From Pseudomonas sp. (GTDB lineage Bacteria; Pseudomonadota; Gammaproteobacteria; Pseudomonadales; Pseudomonadaceae), in contig NZ_PEKX01000002.1 of NCBI RefSeq assembly GCF_002796985.1, positions 248,001 through 312,000 of the forward strand: a DNA stretch of 64,000 bases. The letters run 5' to 3'. Every line of letters begins with the position of its first letter. The first letter of the stretch is position 1. Made by a program: the position numbers and the translations under genes. The notes under the pieces were generated by a model that searched no databases, was not told the DNA's origin, and saw only the letters and a list, made by a program, of their open reading frames with translations. This document shows positions 25,718-36,599 of this stretch, one piece after another.

Positions 25718-26221
25718 GTGCGTAAGTTGACCCAGTTCGTCCTGATTACCGCAGCCCTGGCGGCGAGCCCCGCGTTCGCCGACATGAAGATCGCGGTGCT
25801 CAACTATCAGATGGCACTCCTCGAGTCCGATTCGGCCAAGCAGTACGCCGTGGATGCCGAGAAGAAGTTCGGCCCTCAGCTGAACAAGCTCAAGGCCCTG
25901 GAAAGCGATGCCAAGTCCCTGCAGGACAAGCTGGTCAATGGCGGTAGCAAGATGTCCAACGCCGAGCGTGAAAAGGCCGAGGGCGACTTCAAGCAGAAGG
26001 CCCGTGACTTCCAGTTCCAGTCCAAGGAGCTGAACGAAGCCAAGGCCGTCGCTGACCGCGACATGCTGAAGAAGCTCAAACCGAAGCTGGATCAGGCTGT
26101 CGAGGAAACCATCAAGAAAGGTGGTTATGATCTCGTGGTCGAGCGTGGTGCCGTGGTGGACGTGAAGCCGCAGTACGACATCACCCGCCAGGTCATCGAG
26201 CGCATGAACCAACTGCGCTGA
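25718..26221 (+). CDS. skp: Periplasmic chaperone Skp/OmpH
   Basis: Skp (HlpA) is a trimeric 'jellyfish' chaperone that carries unfolded outer-membrane proteins to BamA. The 167-residue precursor starts at GTG 25718 (MRKLTQFVLITAALAASPAFA, cleaved after AFA), supported by AGGAG 6 nt upstream. An in-frame ATG five codons earlier would spoil the signal peptide. The mature part begins DMKIAVLNYQMALLES and is a long Lys/Glu-rich coiled coil (about 40-130). It overlaps the lpxD start by one base. Confidence 0.95.
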   Translation: MRKLTQFVLITAALAASPAFADMKIAVLNYQMALLESDSAKQYAVDAEKKFGPQLNKLKALESDAKSLQDKLVNGGSKMSNAEREKAEGDFKQKARDFQFQSKELNEAKAVADRDMLKKLKPKLDQAVEETIKKGGYDLVVERGAVVDVKPQYDITRQVIERMNQLR

Positions 26222-27282
26222 TGATGACCGAGCAGTCCTTTACCCTCGCCGAACTGGCCGCGCAGCTCGATGCCGAGTTGCGCGGAGATCCCGTACAGGT
26301 GATTCACGGCCTGGCTACCCTGCAGGATGCCGAGCCCGGTCAGCTTACCTTCCTGGCGAATCCGCAGTACCGCAAATTCCTCGCTGACAGCCGGGCAGGT
26401 GCCGTCCTGCTGACTACGGCCGATGCCGAGGGGTACACCGGCAACGCCCTGATCGTGGCGAATCCCTATCTGGCTTACGCCGGCCTTTCCCACCAGTTCG
26501 ACCGCAAGCCCAAGGCGCCGGTCGGTATTCATCCCACCGCGGTGGTCGATGAAGGTGCGCAAGTCGACGCGACGGCCAGTATCGGTCCTTATGCCGTGAT
26601 CGCAGCGGGTGCTCAGGTCGGAGCAGGCGTTACCGTGGGAGCCCACTGCTTTGTCGGCGCGCGCAGCGTGATCGGCGAGGGTGGTTGGCTTGCACCCCGT
26701 GTGACGCTCTACCACGACGTCCGTATCGGTAAGCGCGTGGTGATCCAGTCAGGTGCCGTGCTGGGAGGCGAGGGCTTCGGTTTCGCCAACCATAAGGGTA
26801 TCTGGCAGAAGATCGCGCAAATTGGCGGCGTAACCCTGGGTGATGACGTCGAGATCGGCGCCAATACCACCATCGACCGTGGCGCACTGTCCGATACTCT
26901 CGTGGGTAATGGCGTGAAGCTGGACAACCAGATCATGATCGCCCACAACGTGCAGATCGGCGATCACACCGCCATGGCCGGTTGCTGCGGGATTTCTGGC
27001 AGCGCCAAGATCGGCAAGCACTGCATGCTCGCCGGTGGTGTGGGCCTGGTGGGCCACATCGAGATTTGCGACAACGTCTTCGTCACCGGGATGACCATGG
27101 TGACCCGTTCGATCACTGAACCGGGTTCCTACTCGTCCGGTACCGCCATGCAGCCCGCGGCTGAATGGAAGAAGAGCGCCGCGCGCATTCGTCAGCTGGA
27201 TGACATGGCACGTCGTCTGCAGCAGCTGGAAAAGCGCGTGGCCGCCGTGACCCCAAGCGGAGACGCTCCATCAGATGCGTGA
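26221..27282 (+). CDS. lpxD: UDP-3-O-(3-hydroxyacyl)glucosamine N-acyltransferase
   Basis: LpxD adds the N-linked 3-hydroxyacyl chain from acyl-ACP in the third step of lipid A synthesis. The 353-residue protein has an N-terminal uridine-binding domain (FTLAELAAQLDAELRG), a left-handed beta-helix of hexapeptide repeats (about 110-300) with the catalytic histidine in MIAHNVQIGDHTAMAG, and a C-terminal helix (ARRLQQLEKRV). Two ATGs in tandem (26221, 26224) are possible starts; the first overlaps the skp stop by one base. Confidence 0.96.
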   Translation: MMTEQSFTLAELAAQLDAELRGDPVQVIHGLATLQDAEPGQLTFLANPQYRKFLADSRAGAVLLTTADAEGYTGNALIVANPYLAYAGLSHQFDRKPKAPVGIHPTAVVDEGAQVDATASIGPYAVIAAGAQVGAGVTVGAHCFVGARSVIGEGGWLAPRVTLYHDVRIGKRVVIQSGAVLGGEGFGFANHKGIWQKIAQIGGVTLGDDVEIGANTTIDRGALSDTLVGNGVKLDNQIMIAHNVQIGDHTAMAGCCGISGSAKIGKHCMLAGGVGLVGHIEICDNVFVTGMTMVTRSITEPGSYSSGTAMQPAAEWKKSAARIRQLDDMARRLQQLEKRVAAVTPSGDAPSDA

Positions 27283-27329
27283 TCCACGCATTTATGGCGT
27301 TTCCCTTTTCTGAACAGGCTTCCCTGAAC

Positions 27330-27770
27330 ATGATGGACATCAACGAGATTCGCGAATACCTGCCTCATCGCTACCCCTTCCTGCTGGTGGATCGGGTGGT
27401 CGAGCTGGACATCGAAGGCAAGCGCATTCGCGCCTACAAGAATGTCAGCATCAACGAGCCGTTCTTCAATGGCCACTTCCCGCAGCATCCGATCATGCCG
27501 GGCGTGCTGATCATCGAAGCCATGGCCCAGGCGGCCGGTATCCTCGGCTTCAAGATGCTCGACGTGAAGCCGGCCGACGGCACCCTGTATTACTTCGTCG
27601 GTTCCGACAAACTGCGCTTCCGCCAGCCGGTGCTGCCGGGCGATCAACTGCAGCTCAATGCCCAGTTCCTCAGCGTCAAGCGCGGCATCTGGAAGTTCGA
27701 TTGCCATGCGACCGTCGATGACAAGCCGGTATGCTCGGCCGAAATCATCTGTGCGGAACGCAAACTATGA
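27330..27770 (+). CDS. fabZ: 3-hydroxyacyl-ACP dehydratase FabZ
   Basis: FabZ dehydrates 3-hydroxyacyl-ACP in fatty-acid elongation and competes with LpxA/LpxD for the same substrate pool. The 146-residue hotdog-fold protein has the active-site histidine H49 in FFNGHFPQHPIMPG and glutamate E63 in LIIEAMAQAAG. ATG 27330 (MMDINEIREYLPHRYPF) matches the Pseudomonas N-terminus; the frame is open 17 codons further upstream without family similarity. Its stop overlaps the lpxA ATG (ATGA). Confidence 0.98.
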   Translation: MMDINEIREYLPHRYPFLLVDRVVELDIEGKRIRAYKNVSINEPFFNGHFPQHPIMPGVLIIEAMAQAAGILGFKMLDVKPADGTLYYFVGSDKLRFRQPVLPGDQLQLNAQFLSVKRGIWKFDCHATVDDKPVCSAEIICAERKL

Positions 27771-28543
27771 GTTTGATCGATCCTCGCGCCATCATCGACC
27801 CGCGCGCAAAGCTGGCTGACGACGTAGAAGTGGGCCCCTGGTCCATGGTCGGGCCGGATGTGGAGATCGGCGAAGGCACGGTGATCGGTCCGCACGTGGT
27901 GGTCAAAGGCCCCACGAAGATCGGTAAGCACAATCGGATTTTCCAGTTCTCCAGTGTTGGTGAGGACACTCCCGACCTGAAGTACAAGGGCGAACCGACT
28001 CGCCTGGTGATCGGCGACCACAACGTGATCCGCGAGGGTGTGACTATCCATCGTGGCACCATTCAGGATCGCTCGGAAACCACCATTGGCGACCACAACC
28101 TGCTCATGGCCTATGTGCACATCGGCCATGACAGTGTGATCGGCAATCATTGCATCCTGGTGAACAACACCGCGCTGGCGGGCCATGTTCACGTAGATGA
28201 CTGGGCGATTCTTTCCGGCTACACGCTGGTGCATCAGTTCTGCCGTATTGGCGCCCACGCGTTCTCCGGCATGGGGACCACCATCGGTAAGGACGTCCCG
28301 GCCTACGTGACGGTCTTCGGCAACCCCGCCGAGGCCCGCAGCATGAACTTCGAGGGCCTGCGCCGTCGTGGTTTCAGCGCTGAGTCGATCCAGGCGCTGC
28401 GCCGGGCCTACAAGGTGGTCTACCGCCAAGGGTTGACAGTGGATGAGGCACTGGCCGAACTGGCCGATGCTTCCGAGCAGTTCCCGGAGGTCGCGGTGTT
28501 CCGTGACTCCATCCAGAGCTCCACCCGCGGCATCACCCGCTGA
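27767..28543 (+). CDS. lpxA: UDP-N-acetylglucosamine acyltransferase LpxA
   Basis: LpxA catalyses the first acylation of lipid A, moving 3-hydroxydecanoyl (in Pseudomonas) from ACP to the 3-OH of UDP-GlcNAc. The 258 residues form a left-handed parallel beta-helix of hexapeptide repeats. The general-base histidine is H121 in AYVHIGHDSVIGNH. A C-terminal helical domain (SAESIQALRRAYKVVYR) follows. ATG 27767 overlaps the fabZ stop by 4 bases, while lpxB begins 2 bases after its stop. Confidence 0.97.
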   Translation: MSLIDPRAIIDPRAKLADDVEVGPWSMVGPDVEIGEGTVIGPHVVVKGPTKIGKHNRIFQFSSVGEDTPDLKYKGEPTRLVIGDHNVIREGVTIHRGTIQDRSETTIGDHNLLMAYVHIGHDSVIGNHCILVNNTALAGHVHVDDWAILSGYTLVHQFCRIGAHAFSGMGTTIGKDVPAYVTVFGNPAEARSMNFEGLRRRGFSAESIQALRRAYKVVYRQGLTVDEALAELADASEQFPEVAVFRDSIQSSTRGITR

Positions 28544-28545
28544 CT

Positions 28546-29688
28546 ATGCAACCGACCGCACGCAAGCTGCGCGTCGCCCTGGTCGCGGGCGAGGCGTCCG
28601 GCGATATCCTCGGCTCCGGCCTCATGCAGGCGCTCAAGCAGCGCCACCCTGACATCGAGTTCATCGGTGTCGGCGGTCCGCGCATGCAGGCCGAAGGGCT
28701 GCCATCGCATTTCCCGATGGAGCGTCTGGCCGTCATGGGCCTGGTCGAGGTGCTTGGCCGCCTGCGCGAACTGCTGCGTCGGCGCAAGGACCTGATGAAG
28801 ATGCTGATCGCGGCCAAGCCGGACGTGTTCATCGGCATCGATGCGCCGGACTTCAACCTGACTCTCGAATTGAAGCTGCGCCGCGCGGGCATCCGCACGG
28901 TGCACTACGTCAGCCCCTCCGTCTGGGCCTGGCGGCAGAAGCGCGTGCTGAAGATCAAGCAAGCCTGCGACCTGATGCTTGCGCTGTTCCCCTTCGAGGC
29001 GCGCTTCTACGAAGAGCACGCGGTGCCGGTGCGCTTCGTCGGTCATCCGTTGGCCAACACCATTCCGCTGGAAGCCGACCGTGCCGGTGCGCGCGAGCGC
29101 CTTGGTTTGCCGCAGGATGCCAGTGTCGTTGCACTCCTGCCCGGCAGCCGGGGAGGGGAGGTCGGCAAGCTCGGCGCACTGTTCCTCGATACCGCCCAAC
29201 GCCTGCTTCAGGATCGCCCCGGCTTGCGTTTCGTACTGCCGTGCGCGAGCCCGGAGCGTCGTGTGCAGGTCGAAGAAATGCTCGCCGGCCGCGATCTGCC
29301 GGTGCTACTGCTCGACGGTGCTTCCCACGAGGCCCTGGCCGCTTGCGATGCCGTGCTGATCGCCTCCGGTACCGCCACGCTGGAAGCGCTGCTGTACAAG
29401 CGGCCGATGGTCGTCGCCTACAAGGTGGCGCCGATGACCTATCGCATCCTCAGGCACCTGGTGAAGAGCCCGTATATCTCGCTGCCGAACCTGCTGGCTG
29501 GCCGCCTGCTGGTGCCGGAACTGATCCAGGATGCGGCGACGCCCGAGTCGCTGGCCGCAACCTTGTTGCCGCTGCTGGACGATGGCAGCGTGCAAACCCA
29601 ATCCTTCGACGCCATCCACCGTGCTCTGCGCCAGGATGCGTCCGCGCAGGCCGCCGACGCGGTGCTCGCCCTGGTGGAGAAACGCTGA
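28546..29688 (+). CDS. lpxB: Lipid-A-disaccharide synthase
   Basis: LpxB is a GT19-family inverting glycosyltransferase that joins UDP-2,3-diacylglucosamine and lipid X at the inner-membrane surface. The 380 residues open with VALVAGEASGDILGSGLM, followed by FIGVGGPRMQAEG, FIGIDAPDFNL, HYVSPSVWAWRQKR and the C-terminal nucleotide-binding ASGTATLEALLYKRPMVVAYK. It closes the lpxD-fabZ-lpxA-lpxB run. Its TGA shares its last base with the rnhB ATG. Confidence 0.97.
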   Translation: MQPTARKLRVALVAGEASGDILGSGLMQALKQRHPDIEFIGVGGPRMQAEGLPSHFPMERLAVMGLVEVLGRLRELLRRRKDLMKMLIAAKPDVFIGIDAPDFNLTLELKLRRAGIRTVHYVSPSVWAWRQKRVLKIKQACDLMLALFPFEARFYEEHAVPVRFVGHPLANTIPLEADRAGARERLGLPQDASVVALLPGSRGGEVGKLGALFLDTAQRLLQDRPGLRFVLPCASPERRVQVEEMLAGRDLPVLLLDGASHEALAACDAVLIASGTATLEALLYKRPMVVAYKVAPMTYRILRHLVKSPYISLPNLLAGRLLVPELIQDAATPESLAATLLPLLDDGSVQTQSFDAIHRALRQDASAQAADAVLALVEKR

Positions 29689-30299
29689 TGCAGATGGGCC
29701 TGGATTTCACCCTGGTGGAAGAGCTGGTCGCGGGCGTCGATGAAGTGGGTCGCGGCCCGCTTTGCGGCCCGGTGGTCACCGCCGCAGTGATCCTTGATCC
29801 GGCGCGGCCGATCAAGGGACTCAACGACTCGAAGAAGCTCAGCGAAGCGCGCCGTGAGGCGCTGTTCGAGGAGATCCGCGAGAAGGCCCTGGCTTGGTGC
29901 ATCGCGCGTGCCGACGTACACGAGATCGACCAGTTGAACATCCTTCATGCCACCATGCTGGCCATGCAGCGTGCGGTGGAGGGCCTCAGCGTCACGCCGA
30001 AACTCGCGCTGATCGACGGCAATCGCTGCCCGAAACTGCAGGTTCCGTCCGCACCGGTGGTGCAAGGCGATGCCAAGGTTCCGGCCATTGCCGCCGCGTC
30101 GATCCTGGCCAAGGTCAGCCGCGACCGGGAGATGCAGGAAATGGAAGCGCTGTATCCCGGTTATGGCATTGGTGGGCACAAGGGGTACCCGACTCCGGTA
30201 CATCTCGAAGCACTCAAACGCCTGGGCCCGACGCCCATTCACCGGCGTTCCTTCGGTCCGGTGCGCGCCCTCCTGGAAAGTACCGGCGGCATTCTGTAA
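29688..30299 (+). CDS. rnhB: Ribonuclease HII
   Basis: RNase HII removes RNA from RNA-DNA hybrids and single ribonucleotides from DNA. The 203-residue protein has the acidic active site in VAGVDEVGRGPLCGPV (D18, E19), with further acidic residues in ALIDGNRCPKL and in VSRDREM. HKGYPTPVHLEALKRLGPT is the typical C-terminal segment. ATG 29688 overlaps the lpxB stop by one base; the long open frame upstream of it is a shadow of lpxB. Confidence 0.96.
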   Translation: MQMGLDFTLVEELVAGVDEVGRGPLCGPVVTAAVILDPARPIKGLNDSKKLSEARREALFEEIREKALAWCIARADVHEIDQLNILHATMLAMQRAVEGLSVTPKLALIDGNRCPKLQVPSAPVVQGDAKVPAIAAASILAKVSRDREMQEMEALYPGYGIGGHKGYPTPVHLEALKRLGPTPIHRRSFGPVRALLESTGGIL

Positions 30300-30401
30300 C
30301 ACCCTGTTATTGCTCTGGAATTCTTCTCGGTCAGCGGCCCGTCGGTGACCTGAATCCGCCGGCACGACGGCTGGCCCATTGTTCCCTGTAGCTTTGCCGA
30401 C

Positions 30402-30434
30402 AGCCCCGGTACAATCCGGGGCTTGCCGTTTTTT
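30402..30434 (+). promoter_or_regulatory. Terminator-like hairpin before dnaE
   Basis: AGCCCCGG (30402-30409) and CCGGGGCT (30416-30423) form an 8-bp perfect stem around loop TACAAT, with TTTTTT at 30429-30434 after a 5-base gap. The loop itself resembles a -10 box. It sits 20-50 bases before the dnaE ATG in the 154-bp rnhB-dnaE gap, so it may end the lpx-rnhB transcript in part. Confidence 0.5.
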
Positions 30435-30453
30435 GCGTTTGCCAAGGACCACC

Positions 30454-33984
<3,531 letters not shown>

Positions 33985-34029
33985 TGAGGTCGGTGGCCCA
34001 AGGCCGCCCACCCGCCAGTCTCGACCCTT

Positions 34030-34057
34030 GGCGCCCGATACCGTAAGGTAGGGCGCC
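34030..34057 (+). promoter_or_regulatory. Strong hairpin in the dnaE-accA gap
   Basis: GGCGCCC-GA-TACC (34030-34042) pairs with GGTA-GGGCGCC (34047-34057): 11 base pairs with a 2-base bulge and a GTAA tetraloop of the GNRA class. No U-tract follows, and the accA ATG is 41 bases downstream, so a translational or stability element fits better than a terminator. Confidence 0.55.
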
Positions 34058-34098
34058 TACGGACCAGGCCCAGCCGCCAACAGAACGACGGATAGCCC

Positions 34099-35049
34099 AT
34101 GAACCCGAATTTTCTCGATTTCGAACAGCCCATCGCCGACCTGCACGCCAAGATCGAAGAGCTGCGACTTGTCGGTAACGACAACGCCCTGAACATCACC
34201 GACGAAATCTCCCGTCTGCAGGAGAAGAGCAAGGCGCTGACCGAGAACATCTTCGGCAACCTGTCCAGCTGGCAGATCGCCCAGCTTGCGCGCCATCCGC
34301 GTCGTCCCTACACCCTGGATTACATCGAGCACATCTTCACCGAGTTCGAAGAGCTGCACGGTGACCGTCACTTCTCCGACGACGCCGCCATCGTTGGTGG
34401 CGTTGCTCGCCTGGAAGACCAGCCGGTGATGATCATCGGCCACCAGAAAGGCCGCGAAGTGCGCGAGAAGGTTCGCCGCAACTTCGGCATGCCGCGTCCG
34501 GAAGGCTACCGCAAGGCCTGCCGCCTGATGGAAATGGCCGAACGCTTCAAAATGCCGATCCTGACCTTCATCGACACCCCCGGTGCCTATCCGGGTATCG
34601 ACGCCGAAGAACGGGGCCAGAGCGAAGCCATCGCCTGGAACCTGCGTGTCATGGCGCGCCTGAAGACCCCGATCATCGCCACCGTGATCGGCGAGGGTGG
34701 CTCCGGCGGCGCACTGGCCATCGGCGTGTGCGACCAACTGAACATGCTGCAGTACTCCACCTACGCGGTGATCTCGCCCGAAGGTTGCGCCTCGATTCTC
34801 TGGCGTACCGCCGAGAAGGCGCCGGAAGCGGCCGAGGCCATGGGCATTACCGCCAACCGCCTGAAGGACTTGGGTATCGTCGACAACGTCATCCCCGAGC
34901 CGCTGGGCAGCGCCCACCGCGATCCGGCCGCGATGGCCGAGACCATCCGCAAGTCCCTGCTCGGCCAGCTCGACACGCTGAACCAACTGAGCAGCGAAGA
35001 GCTCCTGGCGCGCCGTTACGAGCGCCTGATGAGCTACGGCGTCGCCTGA
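34099..35049 (+). CDS. accA: Acetyl-CoA carboxylase carboxyltransferase subunit alpha
   Basis: AccA with AccD transfers CO2 from carboxybiotin to acetyl-CoA, making malonyl-CoA for fatty acids. The 316 residues contain the family N-terminus MNPNFLDFEQPIADL, RPYTLDYIEHIFTEFEELHGDR, cited as DYIEHIFTEFEELHGDR, and the crotonase-fold oxyanion region FIDTPGAYPGI and GEGGSGGALAIGV. It sits between dnaE and tilS, a conserved gamma-proteobacterial order. The accD partner is not in this window. Confidence 0.97.
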   Translation: MNPNFLDFEQPIADLHAKIEELRLVGNDNALNITDEISRLQEKSKALTENIFGNLSSWQIAQLARHPRRPYTLDYIEHIFTEFEELHGDRHFSDDAAIVGGVARLEDQPVMIIGHQKGREVREKVRRNFGMPRPEGYRKACRLMEMAERFKMPILTFIDTPGAYPGIDAEERGQSEAIAWNLRVMARLKTPIIATVIGEGGSGGALAIGVCDQLNMLQYSTYAVISPEGCASILWRTAEKAPEAAEAMGITANRLKDLGIVDNVIPEPLGSAHRDPAAMAETIRKSLLGQLDTLNQLSSEELLARRYERLMSYGVA

Positions 35050-35108
35050 TCGACGCCTTCGGCGGACGAGGTATCCTTGCCTCGTCCCCGATCCCGCCGA
35101 TCTGCGCC

Positions 35109-36428
35109 ATGTCTGCTGAATTCGAATCTCGACTGCTGAGCTTTCTCCTTCCGTGGCGCACTGCGCCGGGTTGGCGTGTGGCCTTCTCTGGCGGGCTGGA
35201 CTCCACCGTTCTCCTGCATCTCCTGGCGCAGCTCGCGCGCCGCGAAGCCTTGCCGCCCCTCTCTGCTATCCATGTGCACCACGGTCTGCAGGCCGTTGCT
35301 GATGGCTGGCCGGAGCATTGCCAGCGTTTCTGCAATGTCCTTGGTGTGCCGTTGCAGGTCGCACGCGTGCAAGTCGATGGCGGCGCCAGCCTTGAGCGCG
35401 CGGCGCGTGAGGCCCGGTATGCGGCTTTCACCGCGTCGCTGGGGGAGGGCGATTGCCTGCTGACTGGCCAGCATCGTGACGATCAGGCGGAAACCGTGCT
35501 GTTCCGGCTGTTCCGAGGTGCCGGGGTGCGAGGTCTGTCTGGAATGGCTGCCAGTCGTCGGCTGGGCGCTGGAATGCTGCTGCGCCCGTTGCTGGGGTTC
35601 GATCGCGAAGAGCTGGAGCGGTACGCCCGCAGCCATGGGTTGAGCTGGGTGGAAGACCCATCCAATGCCAGCGACGATTACGACCGCAACTACCTGCGCA
35701 ACCGGGTGCTGCCGGGCATCGTCCAGCGCTGGCCCTCGGCCGTCGAAACCATCACCCGCAGCGCCGCGCACCTGGCGGAAGCCGATGGGCTGCTGGGCGA
35801 GCTGGCGCAGAACGACCTGATTTCCACCGGTGCGCGCAACGAATACATCGGTATGCAATTGCCCTCGCTGGCCGTCGCCGCGCTGGCGGAACTGAGCGAG
35901 CCACGCCAGCGCAATGCGTTGCGCCACTGGCTTGCTCCGCTGGCCCGTTTGCCTGACAGCGCGCACTGGGCCGGCTGGCAGGACCTGCGCGACGCCCGCG
36001 AAGACGCCGAACCGATCTGGCGTCTCGCCGATGGTGAGTTGCGCCGCGCCCACGGTCGGCTCTGGTGGCTGGCCAGTCCCTGGCTCGGTTTCGTACCGAC
36101 GAATCAGACCTGGCACGACCCCTCGCAGTCGCTTTCACTGCCGAGCAACGGTTCGTTGCGATTCGAAGGGACGCCGCCGAACGGGCCGCTGGAAATCCGT
36201 CACCGGCAGGGGGGGGAGGTCATGGTGTTGCCTGGTCGTGGTCGTCGCGACCTCAAGCGTCTGCTCAACGAAGCCGCTATTCCGGCTTTTCTGCGCGCTC
36301 GTCTGCCACTGCTCTGGCGAGCCGACGAACTGCTCGGTGTGGCGCTGCTACCGGACCTGCGCGTGGAGTCGGGGCAGGGTTGGACCCTGCGTTGGACACC
36401 TCCGACGAATGACTCGGGTTTGAGCTGA
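35109..36428 (+). CDS. tilS: tRNA(Ile)-lysidine synthetase
   Basis: TilS attaches lysine to cytidine 34 of the tRNA(Ile) CAU anticodon with ATP, changing both codon reading and charging identity. The 439-residue protein has the PP-loop SGGLDST at 27-33, then HVHHGLQ, GQHRDDQAETVLFRLFRGAG and NLLNRQRR-like DRNYLRNRVLP in the N-terminal domain. The C-terminal tRNA-binding domains (about 320-439) include RRDLKRLLNEAAIPAFLR. ATG 35109 begins MSAEFESRLL; the frame open from 34728 overlaps accA and is a shadow. Confidence 0.95.
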   Translation: MSAEFESRLLSFLLPWRTAPGWRVAFSGGLDSTVLLHLLAQLARREALPPLSAIHVHHGLQAVADGWPEHCQRFCNVLGVPLQVARVQVDGGASLERAAREARYAAFTASLGEGDCLLTGQHRDDQAETVLFRLFRGAGVRGLSGMAASRRLGAGMLLRPLLGFDREELERYARSHGLSWVEDPSNASDDYDRNYLRNRVLPGIVQRWPSAVETITRSAAHLAEADGLLGELAQNDLISTGARNEYIGMQLPSLAVAALAELSEPRQRNALRHWLAPLARLPDSAHWAGWQDLRDAREDAEPIWRLADGELRRAHGRLWWLASPWLGFVPTNQTWHDPSQSLSLPSNGSLRFEGTPPNGPLEIRHRQGGEVMVLPGRGRRDLKRLLNEAAIPAFLRARLPLLWRADELLGVALLPDLRVESGQGWTLRWTPPTNDSGLS

Positions 36429-36442
36429 TAGCGGCTTTCCGG

Positions 36443-36599
36443 TAGACTACGCTCCCGTCTTGTACCGCTCCTGTTGATTCGCCTTCGAATCAGTGGGAGT
36501 TCGCTATTTTCACGACGAAGTCGTGAGCCGGGTCTTGTACCCGACACCTTCGCTCCCCCGGCGGCCGAGCCGCCTAAACGCTGACATTCAGGGCTTTTC
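36443..36599 (+). promoter_or_regulatory. pyrG leader with four tandem hairpins
   Basis: Four perfect stems follow each other: GATTCG-CCTT-CGAATC (36476-36491), TCACGAC-GAA-GTCGTGA (36510-36526), CGGGT-CTTGT-ACCCG (36529-36543) and GGCGGC-CGA-GCCGCC (36560-36574). The 10-mer GTCTTGTACC occurs twice (36457-36466 and 36532-36541). A possible promoter is TTGAGC (36419-36424) with TAGACT (36443-36448), 18 bases apart. None of the hairpins has a U-tract. Confidence 0.6.

Noticed and set aside
28546..30299. A fused lpxB-rnhB-frame protein from 29241
   Set aside because: The long frame is open upstream of rnhB only because it shadows lpxB in another frame; the ATG at 29688 gives a normal 203-residue RNase HII.
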